Part shown: one piece after another, positions 1 to 8,571 of the stretch
Layout: each line of letters begins with the position of its first letter
Position numbering within the stretch: position 1 is the first letter of the stretch
Assembly: GCA_910589145.1 (NCBI GenBank)
Contig: CAJUSD010000013.1
Span: 18,559-82,558, forward strand
DNA from: an uncultured Oscillospiraceae bacterium
GTDB lineage: Bacteria; Bacillota; Clostridia; Oscillospirales; Ruminococcaceae
Direction of reading: 5' to 3'
Length of the DNA: 64,000 nt
Notes under the pieces: model-generated
The model's database searches: none
Told to the model about the DNA's origin: nothing
The model's input: the letters and a program-made list of their open reading frames with translations, nothing else
Translations under genes and position numbers: made by a program

Positions 1-635
1 GGATGCCATTGAACCGTCCAGATATTGCCGTCCTCTGACTCCATCCCCTCGACAATGCCATCCGAAGCCCATGCAGCAGCCCGCAATCCAGGGGCAATGT
101 CCTTGACTGCCTGATGATGGAAGGAATTCACATGAATTGTTTCTCCCAACAGCTCACCCAATAAAGAACCCTTTTGACAGCGGACGCTGTGGGTCAGCTC
201 GCTGCGAAGTTCATTGGCCTGAACATGGCACACCTTGGAATCGGTCTGTGAAGGGATGTCCTGAATCAGCGTCCCACCCAAGGCGGTGTTGATAATCTGA
301 TGTCCCCGACAAATTCCAAAAATGGGTATCCCCTTCTCAACAGCCAGACGAATCAGCTGATACTCAAAAATATCCTTATCATAATTGGAATAATTTACCT
401 GTTGAATTGGATCTGCTCCATAAAGCCTTGGGGAAACATCCTCTCCGCCTGGAACAAGGAGACCGTCTATCATATCTATATAAGAAGCACATCTGCTAAC
501 ATCTTGGGAAACTGGGATGCCTATTGGTATCCCTCCTGCGTCGAGAATTCCGCTGATATAATCAGACGGGACAGAAAAGATTTTCTGCTCCGAGCGGGGC
601 GGCGGAAATATAATAATACCAATTTTAGGCTGCAT
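1..635 (-). CDS. gamma-glutamyl-GABA hydrolase-like peptidase C26 (3' end outside window)
   Basis: Class I glutamine-amidotransferase-like hydrolase, the family of PuuD and related gamma-glutamyl hydrolases. Reading down from 635 the protein shows PGGEDVSP, then the nucleophile elbow FGICRGHQIIN with the catalytic Cys, and close to the window edge VQWHP, which supplies the catalytic His. The reading frame is open for 211 codons and runs off the left edge, so only the last residues are missing. The ATG at 635 is preferred over the in-frame ATG at 653 because AAAGGTGA lies 6-8 bases before it. Substrate cannot be told from the sequence; the family cleaves gamma-glutamyl amide bonds. Very similar to PuuD-type proteins that stand alone in Clostridia. 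Confidence 0.88.
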   Translation of the reverse strand, partial: MQPKIGIIIFPPPRSEQKIFSVPSDYISGILDAGGIPIGIPVSQDVSRCASYIDMIDGLLVPGGEDVSPRLYGADPIQQVNYSNYDKDIFEYQLIRLAVEKGIPIFGICRGHQIINTALGGTLIQDIPSQTDSKVCHVQANELRSELTHSVRCQKGSLLGELLGETIHVNSFHHQAVKDIAPGLRAAAWASDGIVEGMESEDGNIWTVQWH

Positions 636-889
636 CTTTATCACCTTTTTCATTAACAAATATAAAAATCGATTCATCAGCATTTGGTGCAAATAACTCT
701 GGACAGCATACAGCAAAATGAGTCCGTTCCAACAGTGTATCAAAGGCGCCAGAGTCCAGTGCAGGACAAGGGATATCTTTGCTGGCGGCAATCTGCCTCG
801 ACTTCACTATCCAATGTAAAAATTACAGTACCCTTTTATATTTTGACTGTATTTTATCGCATATTTATCCATGGCATACTAAAATAATT

Positions 890-1405
890 CTACAATTCAA
901 TATCAATCTGATATTCTTTCTCAATCAAAATATATTCTGTACCATATTTTTGGCACTGTTCCAACATTCTGGCATTGTCTCTGCGCACTGCCTCTAATGT
1001 ACAGTCTTCATCATCTCCACGATTTTCAATGACACTTGCAAACTTCTTGATATTGTCAAAATGATTTACAATATAGCCGTCACTCATAATCAGGCAGTAA
1101 AACCTGATTTCATCCAGATATTCCCTTTCAAAATCCTCCGCCCAGTCCAAAGGAATATAACAGCCCTCCACGATGAGGTTTTGACTGTTTTCAACAGCGG
1201 TCTTAATCATTTCACGTACAATCGGCCATAAATAGCGCGTCAATTCCCCATCATCGCTTAAAGGGGTAAGCGATGTGTTGCCGCTGCGGATAAGTCCCAT
1301 TTTCAGATGATCTATGGAAAGATATGGGTAATGATACTTTTCAAGGAGTTTTTGTGCAAGGGCAGTTTTTCCGGTATGGGATTCACCTGTAATTAAAACA
1401 ATCAT
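890..1405 (-). CDS. small P-loop kinase-like ATPase
   Basis: A 171-residue adenylate-kinase-like P-loop protein. The Walker A motif GESHTGKTA sits at the very N-terminus (residues about 6-14) after a short beta strand (IVLIT), and IVEGCYIP resembles a Walker B strand. A lid-like acidic/basic stretch (ENRGDDED) follows. The ATG at 1405 is chosen because GGAGGAAG precedes it by about 5 bases; the longer start at 1417 would place that ribosome site inside the gene. Substrate unknown; related proteins are annotated as adenylate kinase-like or 2-phosphoglycerate kinase-like. It stands alone. It is one of four small P-loop proteins in this window (also at 2574, 32194 and 32757). Confidence 0.75.
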   Translation of the reverse strand: MIVLITGESHTGKTALAQKLLEKYHYPYLSIDHLKMGLIRSGNTSLTPLSDDGELTRYLWPIVREMIKTAVENSQNLIVEGCYIPLDWAEDFEREYLDEIRFYCLIMSDGYIVNHFDNIKKFASVIENRGDDEDCTLEAVRRDNARMLEQCQKYGTEYILIEKEYQIDIEL

Positions 1406-1671
1406 TTCTTCCTCCATTCCATATAACAGATGTACCGAGTTTCATTATAGCACATCTGCCCAAAAACAGCCAGAGGTGTGTTAATTTTTGGGAGACATGG
1501 AAAGGAGAAATTTCCTCTTTGTCTTTTATCAGGTCGGCTGCCGTGATATGTGGGTTTTGGTATCTGGTCCTGTTGTCGGACATGGCAAGCTTCCTAGTGA
1601 CGAGATTATACAGCATGACAATCTCTTATCTAAAAAGTATATTAGAGGAGCAATTTATTGTCACTATATAA

Positions 1672-2412
1672 TTAAAACGCAATAAACTCAAATCCATCCT
1701 CCGGCTCCCCTACTTCACAGCCAAGAATTTCCGATGCCCTCCTTTTGAACAGGGAAAACCAATCAATCCATTCCTGTTTGGGCATTTTAGCGAAAAATTG
1801 CAGTCCACCTGGCTCAACGGAAACACTGATTCGCTTCCCGTCCAGCCCGCCAAACCAAAGCTGCCCTTCTCCCAATTCCCCGTTCCAGCCGGGCATTTCC
1901 ATATAAAGCTGTTCCAGCTTTTTCCAAACGTATTTGGGGGCAGTATAATGGATGTTCAAGTTGTGGTTATGTGCCTCTAAAATTGAGGTAAAATCAATCT
2001 GGTACCTTGTCCCATGGGAGAGGAGGAGGCCGTCTGTCAGGCGGATTCGGAGAATACAGGTGTTGGAATCTTTTTCATTAACGTGGCCGTTGGTGTACCA
2101 GGCGGAAAATGCCTTCCGCAGCGTTTCCATGATTTCCCGATTTTTCCTGTCCAAAGGATGCCCAAGGTTTTCCCCTACCCCGTTGGCGGTAAACCAGTCG
2201 CCGCAGATGGAAACATAGGGATTCCCCTCTATCTGCCGCATTTTATTGGATTTTCCATGGGTGATTACATAAAAAGAATCCGTCTCGTAATAACTGTTTA
2301 CCGCCCGCACAGCTGGACGGTTCTTTTCCACTGTGGCCAGGGCGATTAGGGTATCATGTCCAAAGCGTTCCCTCATTATTTCCAGGGCTTTCTCCAATTT
2401 TTCTGTTTCCAT
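1672..2412 (-). CDS. pyridoxamine 5'-phosphate oxidase-like flavin protein with C-terminal extension
   Basis: 246 residues. The first ~130 residues have the split beta-barrel pattern of the PNPOx-like/general-stress-protein-26 superfamily: ALATVEKNRPAVRAVNSYYE, then FYVITHGKSNKMRQIEGNPYVSI, where Lys/Arg of SNKMRQI usually contact the flavin phosphate. The remaining ~110 residues (from about LRIRLTDG) are not a domain I can name. A strong ribosome site (AAGGGGGAT) lies before the ATG at 2412. Role is probably FMN or F420-like redox or stress protection, but substrate is unknown. No operon partner: flanking spaces are 160-260 bases. Confidence 0.75.
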   Translation of the reverse strand: METEKLEKALEIMRERFGHDTLIALATVEKNRPAVRAVNSYYETDSFYVITHGKSNKMRQIEGNPYVSICGDWFTANGVGENLGHPLDRKNREIMETLRKAFSAWYTNGHVNEKDSNTCILRIRLTDGLLLSHGTRYQIDFTSILEAHNHNLNIHYTAPKYVWKKLEQLYMEMPGWNGELGEGQLWFGGLDGKRISVSVEPGGLQFFAKMPKQEWIDWFSLFKRRASEILGCEVGEPEDGFEFIAF

Positions 2413-2573
2413 GATAAAATATCCCCCTTATCTTGTACAAAAATAATTTACAGCAATCTATAAAAACATATTTATTGATAAATTGCCGAAAGCATCTGGA
2501 AGCTTCCCACCGTCAACAGAACCGGTAATTCCAGGCTTGTCTTTCAGCACTCAGTACCTTTCGTAATCAACTT

Positions 2574-3125
2574 TCAAAATCGAAACCGCTCTATAATTTG
2601 TTCTGCTGCCTGATCCGGCGACAGGTTGGAATTGTCGATTTTTATATAATTTTTAAAGAGAATCTCCCCCTCATTGCTCACAAGCCGGTAGTTGGAATCC
2701 TCCCGCCGGATGCAGCCAGAGGAAAAATCCAGGTTTCGCTTGGAAGCTTTATGATTCAGTCGGTTTTCCGTGGCGTTGCGCTGCAAACGTATCTCCTGGG
2801 AAGCCACTAACTCTACCCAGAAAACCTCCCCGCCGGTATCCTCAAACATCTTCGCAATTCCCTGGATGTAATCCCAGTCGGCTTTCTGGTCAAAGGCCCA
2901 CATATAGGTGAAGATCATTCCTTTATTATCACTTTTCAAAAACTCTTCAAAGATAACCCGCCGCAGACGCTCCACAGCATTTCCAGAAAATGTCCCAAAA
3001 ATTTCAAGTACTGGTTCAATCATCATATGGTTATGGAACAGACGCAGACCTGTCTTCTTCATAAGGGCCTGCCCTACTGTCATTTTTCCCACAGCCCCGC
3101 TCCCAAAAATTACCACCAGATTCAT
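2574..3125 (-). CDS. P-loop NTPase, shikimate-kinase-like fold
   Basis: 183 residues starting MNLVVIFGSGAVGKMTVG, a clear Walker A motif (GSGAVGKMT, residues 8-16). FHNHMMIEP follows where nucleoside-type kinases bind substrate, and the middle carries IFTYMWAFDQKADW. Ribosome site GGAGTG precedes ATG 3125. Proteins of this type are usually labelled AAA family ATPase or shikimate-kinase-like and their substrate is unknown. It is separated from tatD by 66 bases in the same direction, so read-through from this gene into tatD is possible but not shown. Confidence 0.72.
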   Translation of the reverse strand: MNLVVIFGSGAVGKMTVGQALMKKTGLRLFHNHMMIEPVLEIFGTFSGNAVERLRRVIFEEFLKSDNKGMIFTYMWAFDQKADWDYIQGIAKMFEDTGGEVFWVELVASQEIRLQRNATENRLNHKASKRNLDFSSGCIRREDSNYRLVSNEGEILFKNYIKIDNSNLSPDQAAEQIIERFRF

Positions 3126-3191
3126 ATTGTCACTCCTTCAATTACACGGCTCTCCAAAAATCAAATGACTTAATTGCTGAAAATCTCAAAT

Positions 3192-3971
3192 TTAGGAAAG
3201 TTTGAAAAGCCGCTCAGTGTTTTCCCTTGCTTTCTGGATTAGTTCCGATTCCTCCGCTCCCATGTATTTCGCCAGATCCCGCGCCACATAGACGATATTT
3301 TCCGGTACATTGGTTCGATCCAATCCGGGCACATTGCGAGGGGTGAGATAAGGAGCGTCTGTTTCAATCAATACTCGATCCAAAGGGAGGATACGGACAG
3401 CTTCCCGCAGTTCTTTTGCCCTTCTGTCGTCGCAAATCCAACCGGTAATGCCGATGGAAAAACCCATATCCAGATACTGCTCCAAAGTCTTTTTATCGCC
3501 GGTAAAGCAATGAACCACCGATTTTTTACAGATTTCCGGGTGTTTTTTGAATCGGCGGACAAACTCATCTGCCGCAGAACGTTCATGAAGGAAAAGGGGC
3601 ATGTCCAATTTTTCCGCCAAAACGATATGCTTTTCCAGACAGCGTATCTGATTTTCCCTTGTGGAAAACATTCGGTCAAAGTCCAGTCCGCACTCCCCCA
3701 CCGCGACAATTCGGCCGTTTCCGGTGAGCAGACTTTCCAGCAGGTCAAAGTCCTCTTTTTTGGCAGAATCGGCATTGTGGGGATGGATTCCCGCTGTTCC
3801 ATATACATCATGGCTTTTCACAAATGTATCAATGCGCTTGTTTTCCTTCATGTCTGTTCCGGTCAGGATACATCCAACCCCGGCATCTGCCGCTTTTTGG
3901 AGAACTGCTTCTGGGTTGGGGAATTGGCGGCAGAACAGGTTTAATCCGATGTCATAGTACTTCACGATCAT
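3192..3971 (-). CDS. tatD: TatD family metal-dependent DNase/hydrolase
   Basis: 259 residues, normal TatD length. N-terminal YYDIGLNLFCRQF matches the TatD-proper branch (E. coli TatD has DIGVNL) rather than the DSHCH branch of YcfH. GIHPHNA, VAVGECGLDFDRMFS, FLHERSA, VVHCFTGDKKT and LIETDAPYLTPR give the metal ligands and the barrel strands in order. The family shows 3'-5' DNA exonuclease activity and takes part in repair. It is not beside rsmA, rnmV or metG, the usual clostridial TatD neighbours, so this may be an additional paralogue. Start ATG 3971 follows AGGAAGG. Confidence 0.93.
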   Translation of the reverse strand: MIVKYYDIGLNLFCRQFPNPEAVLQKAADAGVGCILTGTDMKENKRIDTFVKSHDVYGTAGIHPHNADSAKKEDFDLLESLLTGNGRIVAVGECGLDFDRMFSTRENQIRCLEKHIVLAEKLDMPLFLHERSAADEFVRRFKKHPEICKKSVVHCFTGDKKTLEQYLDMGFSIGITGWICDDRRAKELREAVRILPLDRVLIETDAPYLTPRNVPGLDRTNVPENIVYVARDLAKYMGAEESELIQKARENTERLFKLS

Positions 3972-4043
3972 TTTGCCTTCCTCATTTCCTTTTCAATCTG
4001 TTTATTGCACGAAATTTGTATGTCCTTTGGGAGCTGTGGGCTT

Positions 4044-4700
4044 TTAATTTGCTCTGATTTCTTTCAGCTTTTGCCGAACCCTTTCCAAATTTTCATCGCA
4101 AAGAACAGGAAGAAATTCCACAAGCTGCTCCGACTGAAAATTCCACCATTGAATTTCCAGCAATAATTCAATCATCTCTTCATCAAAACGTTTTTTAATC
4201 GGCTTTGCCGGATTTCCCCCGGCAACAGTATATGGTTCGATATTTTTGGCAACAACGGAATGAGCGGCTACAATCGCACCGTCTCCGATTTTGACCCCCG
4301 GCATAATGGTGCTTTTGCGCCCTATTCACACATCATTTCCAATGACAATATCCCCTTTAAATGGAAGCTGGGAAAGATGAGGCGGAGTATTTTCCGCCCA
4401 TACTCCCCCAAACACATTAAACGGATAGGTACTAATGCTGCTGATCCTGTGGTTTGCGCTGCCCATGATAAACTGAACCCCACTGGCAATAGAACAGAAT
4501 TTCCCGATAATCAGCTTATCACCAAATTCAGGCCAGTTGAAAAGAACATTGTTGCGTTCAAAAGCAGTAGGATCAACTGGATCGTCATAATATGTATAAT
4601 CACCAACAAAGATATTTGGGGCAGTGATTACATTTTTCAGGAAACATGAAGTTTTATATTCATTTGGAAATACAGTGTTGGGATCTGGGATAAAACTCAT
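4044..4700 (-). pseudogene. Vat/CatB-type xenobiotic acetyltransferase with one in-frame stop
   Basis: Left-handed beta-helix acetyltransferase of the streptogramin A/chloramphenicol (Vat/CatB) type. The 5' part (4700-4329) carries FVGDYTYYDDP, IIGKFCSIASGVQF and MGSANHRI with the catalytic-type His; the 3' part continues IGRKSTIMPGVKIGDGAIVAA and AGGNPAKPIKKRF. The parts lie in the same frame and are interrupted only by a TGA at 4328-4326, exactly where family members have Trp (GNDVWIG). One TGG to TGA change explains it. Other genes here stop normally at TGA, so recoding is unlikely. No compensating frame or nearby suppressor is visible. The hexapeptide repeats after the stop are intact, so the break looks recent, or could be a sequencing error. 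Confidence 0.85.
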
Positions 4701-4758
4701 ATTTATTTCTCTCCTTGCTTTTTGCTCTGTAAAACGCTATTTTTATTAAATTACATTT

Positions 4759-5430
4759 CTAATACAGTTCTGCCAACTGTCTATATATAAAGTCAGGATG
4801 ATTTTTGACAAAAATATCTTTATCCAGCTTTCCGTCCACCCAATGGAGCAGATTGTATATGTGAAGTTGATAATACCATTCCCCAGTATCGTAGTCTGTG
4901 CAGCGCTCATTCCAGACAATGCGTCCATACTGATTTTCTGCCAGCACAAAAGCGGTTTCATTTACACAGTCCTTACCGTAAAACCGGGAATCCAGGTTAT
5001 TAAAATCCTTGTTGTGTCCCCTGCGAAACGGTCTCCCGCTGCGGTGTTCATCGTAAAAAAATGATACCTCAAATCTGTCGGCCTGGGTACAAACAGCGAT
5101 ATCAGCCAGATTAAGCGATTCTGCCGAGGAAAAGTTCTGGTATTCAAATCTTTTTATCCAGCGGATTCTCTTTTCAATCTCGCTTTGAATCTGTTCCGGT
5201 GAAAAGCCAAGCCGAGGCAGACTTTTTTCCAAAGATCTGCGGGAGGTCTGCACAGCATCCAAACATTCCCGCCCATTTTGATAAAAACTAATGTTATGAA
5301 GGGTAATATCAGACGAAATAGCTGTCAAATTCACAGGATATGCAGGAGAAAATGCTTGACGGGCTTCCGCGCCTGCGGCCCCGCGATCTTTTTTATACCA
5401 GGTGAGATTAACATTCTGGACCAGCAGCAT
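4759..5430 (-). CDS. hypothetical protein, 223 aa
   Basis: I do not recognise the family. The protein is soluble, without signal peptide or membrane segment, and rich in aromatic residues in its last third (EWYYQLHIYNLLHWVDG). A charged helix EQIQSEIEKRIRWIKRFEYQ is followed by a beta-rich region with FEVSFFYDEHRSGRPFRRGHNKDF. GGAGGGATTCG precedes ATG 5430 at good distance. The next gene downstream is the broken acetyltransferase at 58 bases, and the membrane protein at 6334-5471 ends 40 bases upstream, so cotranscription with either is possible. Confidence 0.6.
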   Translation of the reverse strand: MLLVQNVNLTWYKKDRGAAGAEARQAFSPAYPVNLTAISSDITLHNISFYQNGRECLDAVQTSRRSLEKSLPRLGFSPEQIQSEIEKRIRWIKRFEYQNFSSAESLNLADIAVCTQADRFEVSFFYDEHRSGRPFRRGHNKDFNNLDSRFYGKDCVNETAFVLAENQYGRIVWNERCTDYDTGEWYYQLHIYNLLHWVDGKLDKDIFVKNHPDFIYRQLAELY

Positions 5431-5470
5431 CGAATCCCTCCAATTTGCCTCTAAATCAGATACCTGCTAT

Positions 5471-6334
5471 CTAACGTTTTTTCCTTCGATGCAAAAACCA
5501 AACAATCAATATGATGATTGCTAGGATTATCAAAATAAAGGGTAAGAACATGGCAGCTGTCATGCCCAGATAGGGGCTTCTTAGAGTACTGAAAATATTC
5601 TGGTACCAGTTTTCGTCAATGGTGATCTGTAAATTCTCATTGGGAAGGGTATCTGAAATATATTGATAAGCACGCGGACCGATCTTTTTAAAATTCAAAT
5701 TGCTTTTTGAAATTACCGGCATATCCTCATCCAGGTTCAGATTGATGGTCAAACCTCCGAAATCCTTCCACATTGCCGCAGGAGTAAGGTAATACTTTAT
5801 CTGTCCACATTTCGCGTTAAAGTCAAGGTGGGGGTATCCTCCAAGCTGGTAAGTATAAGAAACAACAACGTCATATTCCTCATTTGGCGCAAAAGACATT
5901 TCAAAGCGAATGGCTTCCACCAGCTGATCGTTATAGCTTACGGCTTTATCTTTTGTAAGGACAGCATACTGCCAATCATCTGTTTTGACTTCTGTATCAT
6001 AGCTTAAAGTATAGCTTTCTCTGGTAAAGGAAACTGCCCTTCCGTTGACAGTAATCTGCACGTTGCTTGTTTCAATATTGGGAGAAAGAAACATAGCTGC
6101 CGTGGCAACAGCTTCTTCCATTGTGTTTTTCATTCGATAGGCTGCATTGATGTCTGCCTTTGAACCATGGACAGTAATATCCAGTACCTCTGAAATCACT
6201 GAAAGGGCATCGTTTTGCTCAAAGGTAATGGAAGAACCGATATCCGCCTTTTGGGGAGCAGCCATATTCGCATAAACATTCTGAGGAACAGCGAAGACTA
6301 AAAGAAAAAGCAGGAACAGACAAATTTTTTTCAT
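5471..6334 (-). CDS. exported, C-terminally membrane-anchored protein
   Basis: 287 residues. An N-terminal signal peptide (KKICLFLLFLLVFAVP, cleavage probably after VYA) is followed by a ~220-residue beta-rich extracellular part with repeated Val/Ile/Thr strands (VLDITVHGSKADINAAYRMKN; MSFAPNEEYDVVVSYTY). A single hydrophobic segment near residues 258-280 and a positive tail RRKKR then anchor it. The layout resembles secreted DUF4424-like proteins, but I cannot assign a family. RBS GGGAGAG precedes ATG 6334, and a good promoter lies at 6418-6391. Function unknown; it is probably displayed on the outside of the membrane. Confidence 0.65.
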   Translation of the reverse strand: MKKICLFLLFLLVFAVPQNVYANMAAPQKADIGSSITFEQNDALSVISEVLDITVHGSKADINAAYRMKNTMEEAVATAAMFLSPNIETSNVQITVNGRAVSFTRESYTLSYDTEVKTDDWQYAVLTKDKAVSYNDQLVEAIRFEMSFAPNEEYDVVVSYTYQLGGYPHLDFNAKCGQIKYYLTPAAMWKDFGGLTINLNLDEDMPVISKSNLNFKKIGPRAYQYISDTLPNENLQITIDENWYQNIFSTLRSPYLGMTAAMFLPFILIILAIIILIVWFLHRRKKR

Positions 6335-6390
6335 GGTGGTCTCTCCCTTCTATTGTCTTTATACAAATCATTTTGGAAATAGGTACCTTT

Positions 6391-6418
6391 ATTATATCAT
6401 TTTGTATGTCAACGTCAA
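6391..6418 (-). promoter_or_regulatory. sigma-A type promoter for the anchored protein
   Basis: On the minus strand TTGACG (6418-6413), a 16-base spacer and TATAAT (6396-6391) lie about 55 bases before the start codon of the exported protein. The rest of the 356-base gap (6335-6690) holds only this promoter and the terminator at 6546-6586. Confidence 0.7.
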
Positions 6419-6545
6419 GCTATGCCTATCTCCCCTGTACCTGTTATTCAGAAAATTTAAAACGACTCTGATAGTATTGATATTTCAGTACAGAGTGGGA
6501 TATGAGCATTACATATACATTTACACTGATTAAGCGGTGTATCAA

Positions 6546-6586
6546 AAAAAGGGGTGACAAAGCTTTCGGCTGTCACCCCTTTTCAT
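6546..6586 (-). terminator. rho-independent terminator
   Basis: Stem GGGGTGACA / TGTCACCCC with an 11-base loop. On the minus strand it is followed by seven T, so it ends the Rpn remnant at 6691; the plus strand also has a T-rich tail, so it may work both ways. Confidence 0.85.
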
Positions 6587-6690
6587 ATATACAATCTTAA
6601 TGAATTTTGGCATTGGTTGCCTGGCATCCTCGTTAAATGTCCTACTTGTCCTTACTGTTTTTTTGATAAACTGCAATTCATACCTAGCAT

Positions 6691-7491
6691 TTAAAACAAC
6701 AAAGGTTTTTCTTTCATTATTATGTCCTTTACTTCGTCCACAGTTTTCTCAACTACATCCGCTATTTGTTCCAAAGAGAACCCCTTTTGATACATATTCC
6801 GCATGACTTGGGCTTCTCCTTTTTGAATTCCTGTTTGTATTCCCCTGTTTTCAATTCTATCCAGCACATCACACATATTATGAGGTCTCCTTTCTGTATG
6901 GTTATCATTGTATGCTTCTTCAAACCTGTGGTCCCCTGTCATCACGCCGAGCAGTTGCAGGGTTTCCTGGATATGTTTCAGCTCCTGGGTATTGGGTATA
7001 TAGTCCCCGTTCTCACGTTTTTGTACAAGATAGTCTGCCACTACCCGAAAATCACTTTTAAACAGGTTCACCTGCTCTCGGGTCAGATATGCTATCTCAA
7101 ATACATTGATTTTATAGTCACTCACAAAGGGCCGGAATTTTTCCGGTATGCTCAGCCTTTCCAACAGGCTTGTAGCCCTGCCCCATCTTTTTTCATACCC
7201 AAAGTACAATATCAGCGTAACTACTGGGAACCTTTCCCCGGCTTTCCGCTCGTTTAACTGCGCCCTGTACTCAATCCCGTCATATCCCATCACACGAAGG
7301 GGCATATCCGAGTCAGGGTCTGTCTGGTTTTCAAAGCCCAAAAGGGCAAGGCGCAGCTTTTGCTTTTTCCACAGCTTCAAAACATCCCTTTCCATTTCCC
7401 GAAGTTTACCGTCTGCCTTATAATGGGTTCGGGGAAGCCTGTCTTCCCCTTCTCTGCCATTTTCTGTCCCATGCCTTTCTGATGTATATTT
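6691..7491 (-). pseudogene. Rpn/PD-(D/E)XK transposase-like nuclease, 5'-truncated
   Basis: The ORF from ATG 7395 encodes 234 residues of the Rpn family (recombination-promoting nuclease / putative transposase, PDDEXK fold): GFENQTDPDSDMPLRVMGYDG, VVTLILYFGYEKRW, and FKSDFRVVADYLVQKR near the end of the nuclease domain. The same frame stays open upstream to a TAA at 7494-7492 and encodes LPRTHYKADGKLREMERDV, a block that full-length relatives carry ahead of the WKK region. No start codon exists in that upstream stretch. The N-terminal ~40 residues that relatives have are therefore missing, and the gene is probably a remnant, though a shortened protein from 7395 (weak ribosome site) cannot be excluded. 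A second, intact family member lies at 44865. Confidence 0.72.
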
Positions 7492-7645
7492 TTATTATAC
7501 CCCATATCCCTTTTAGAATCAACCGATATATTTTCTCGACACAAAACAGGGGCTATCTGCCAGAGCTAAATTAACTTTATAGCAACAGCGAGTTGCTTTT
7601 CATTTTCAAAAATTATGATACAATATATTCGAGGTGGTAAATTAT

Positions 7646-8095
7646 ATGGAAACAAAGGATATTATACTTAAACTCCGAACAAAAAGCGGATTATCCCAAG
7701 ATGAGCTTGCAGAAAAGGTCTATGTTACCCGACAGGCGGTTTCCCGTTGGGAATCCGGTGAAACGGTGCCAAATACAGAGACTTTGAAACTGCTGTCAAA
7801 GTTTTTTGACATTTCAATCAATACACTTTTAGGCTCTCCTCGAAAGCTGATCTGTCAATGCTGCGGTATGCCTTTGGATGATTCCTCTATCAGCAAAGAG
7901 ATTGACGGTACATTCAATGAAGAATACTGTAAGTGGTGCTATACAGACGGAAAATATGTCTACACAAACCTTGAAGAACTGACAGATTTCCTTGTGGGGC
8001 ATATGTCTAATGACAAATGGCCTCCAGAGCAGGCACGAGCCTTTTTTGAAGCCCAGTTACCAAAGCTCAATTATTGGCGGCAGACGAAAAAATGA
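7646..8095 (+). CDS. XRE-type HTH protein with zinc-ribbon domain
   Basis: 149 residues. Residues 1-65 are a Cro/C1-type helix-turn-helix (LRTKSGLSQDELAEKVYVTRQAVSRWESGE). Residues ~70-145 are a putative zinc-ribbon module: CQCCGMPLDD followed by YCKWCYTDGKYVY give two Cys pairs, and EQARAFFEAQLPKLNYW closes it. The ATG at 7646 is chosen over GTG 7634 because GAGGTGG (7631-7637) fits its spacing. The fusion is known in Firmicutes as a stand-alone regulator; the signal is unknown. An inverted repeat AGCAAC/GTTGCT at 7581-7597 in the upstream gap could be its own operator. Confidence 0.85.
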   Translation: METKDIILKLRTKSGLSQDELAEKVYVTRQAVSRWESGETVPNTETLKLLSKFFDISINTLLGSPRKLICQCCGMPLDDSSISKEIDGTFNEEYCKWCYTDGKYVYTNLEELTDFLVGHMSNDKWPPEQARAFFEAQLPKLNYWRQTKK

Positions 8096-8204
8096 GCGAC
8101 ACCTGAAAAAGTGAATATGCAAGGTTAGAGGCAGCATTGGCATCATAAGACTTTTCATACCGCACAGAGAAAACAGAGGCGAAGAAAAATAAATTATCAA
8201 ACAC

Positions 8205-8250
8205 AGAGCCGGCGGCACATAAAATTAAATGTGTCTGCCGGCTCTTTATA
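8205..8250 (+). terminator. terminator after XRE-zinc gene
   Basis: Stem AGAGCCGGC(G)GCACA / TGTGTC(T)GCCGGCTCT with an A/T-rich loop, followed by TTTATATT. Confidence 0.75.
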
Positions 8251-8549
8251 TTCTTGATTCAAATCCCGGAAATTGTTATAATGAACGCGGTACAGCAAAC
8301 ACAAAAAGACATATAAAAAACAAAATAATCTGTTTCCAAGCTGCGCTCTGTTTATCCTAATGCTTCCCTGTTATGTTCGGTCTGCTGTCAGGCTGATTAA
8401 ACAAAACGATGGAAAGAGCAGGCAGTATGATATAAGAGCAAATGCATCTGTATAGATGAATGGTCAGTCCATGTGACAGTAAAGGATGCCGAAAGCGGCG
8501 GGGTTATTTCGGAATATGACTTCCCCGCCGGGAATAAATAAGCTGAAAC
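8251..8549 (+). other. intergenic region with a possible gene-end remnant
   Basis: The gap between the terminator and phzF has no complete gene. From about 8436 to 8541 one frame stays open, ends at TAA 8539-8541 and reads like the tail of a protein (DEWSVHVTVKDAESGGVIS followed by EYDFPAGNK). Upstream this frame is closed by TGA after a short distance and has no start, so it looks like the leftover 3' end of a deleted gene. No other structure is seen. Confidence 0.35.
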
Positions 8550-8565
8550 TTTTTTTGGGGGGGGG
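8550..8565 (+). repeat. T7G9 homopolymer tract at the phzF ribosome-binding site
   Basis: Seven T followed by nine G end six bases before the TTG start of phzF. The G run is the only Shine-Dalgarno-like sequence for that gene. Tracts like this slip during replication, so tract length may vary between cells. Confidence 0.85.
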
Positions 8566-8571
8566 AACGAT

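Noticed and set aside
625..807. 60-codon GTG-start minus-strand ORF ending over the start of the C26 gene
   Set aside because: No ribosome site, no recognised family, and the 636-889 gap has no other sign of a gene. It might be the tail of a lost gene, but nothing supports it.
1383..1685. Short ORFs in the gap between the P-loop gene and the PNPOx-like gene
   Set aside because: They overlap neighbouring coding ends or have no ribosome site, and the translations show no domain.
3300..3330. GGTTCGATCC resembling a tRNA T-loop
   Set aside because: It lies inside the tatD coding sequence, with no cloverleaf around it. No tRNA found in the window.
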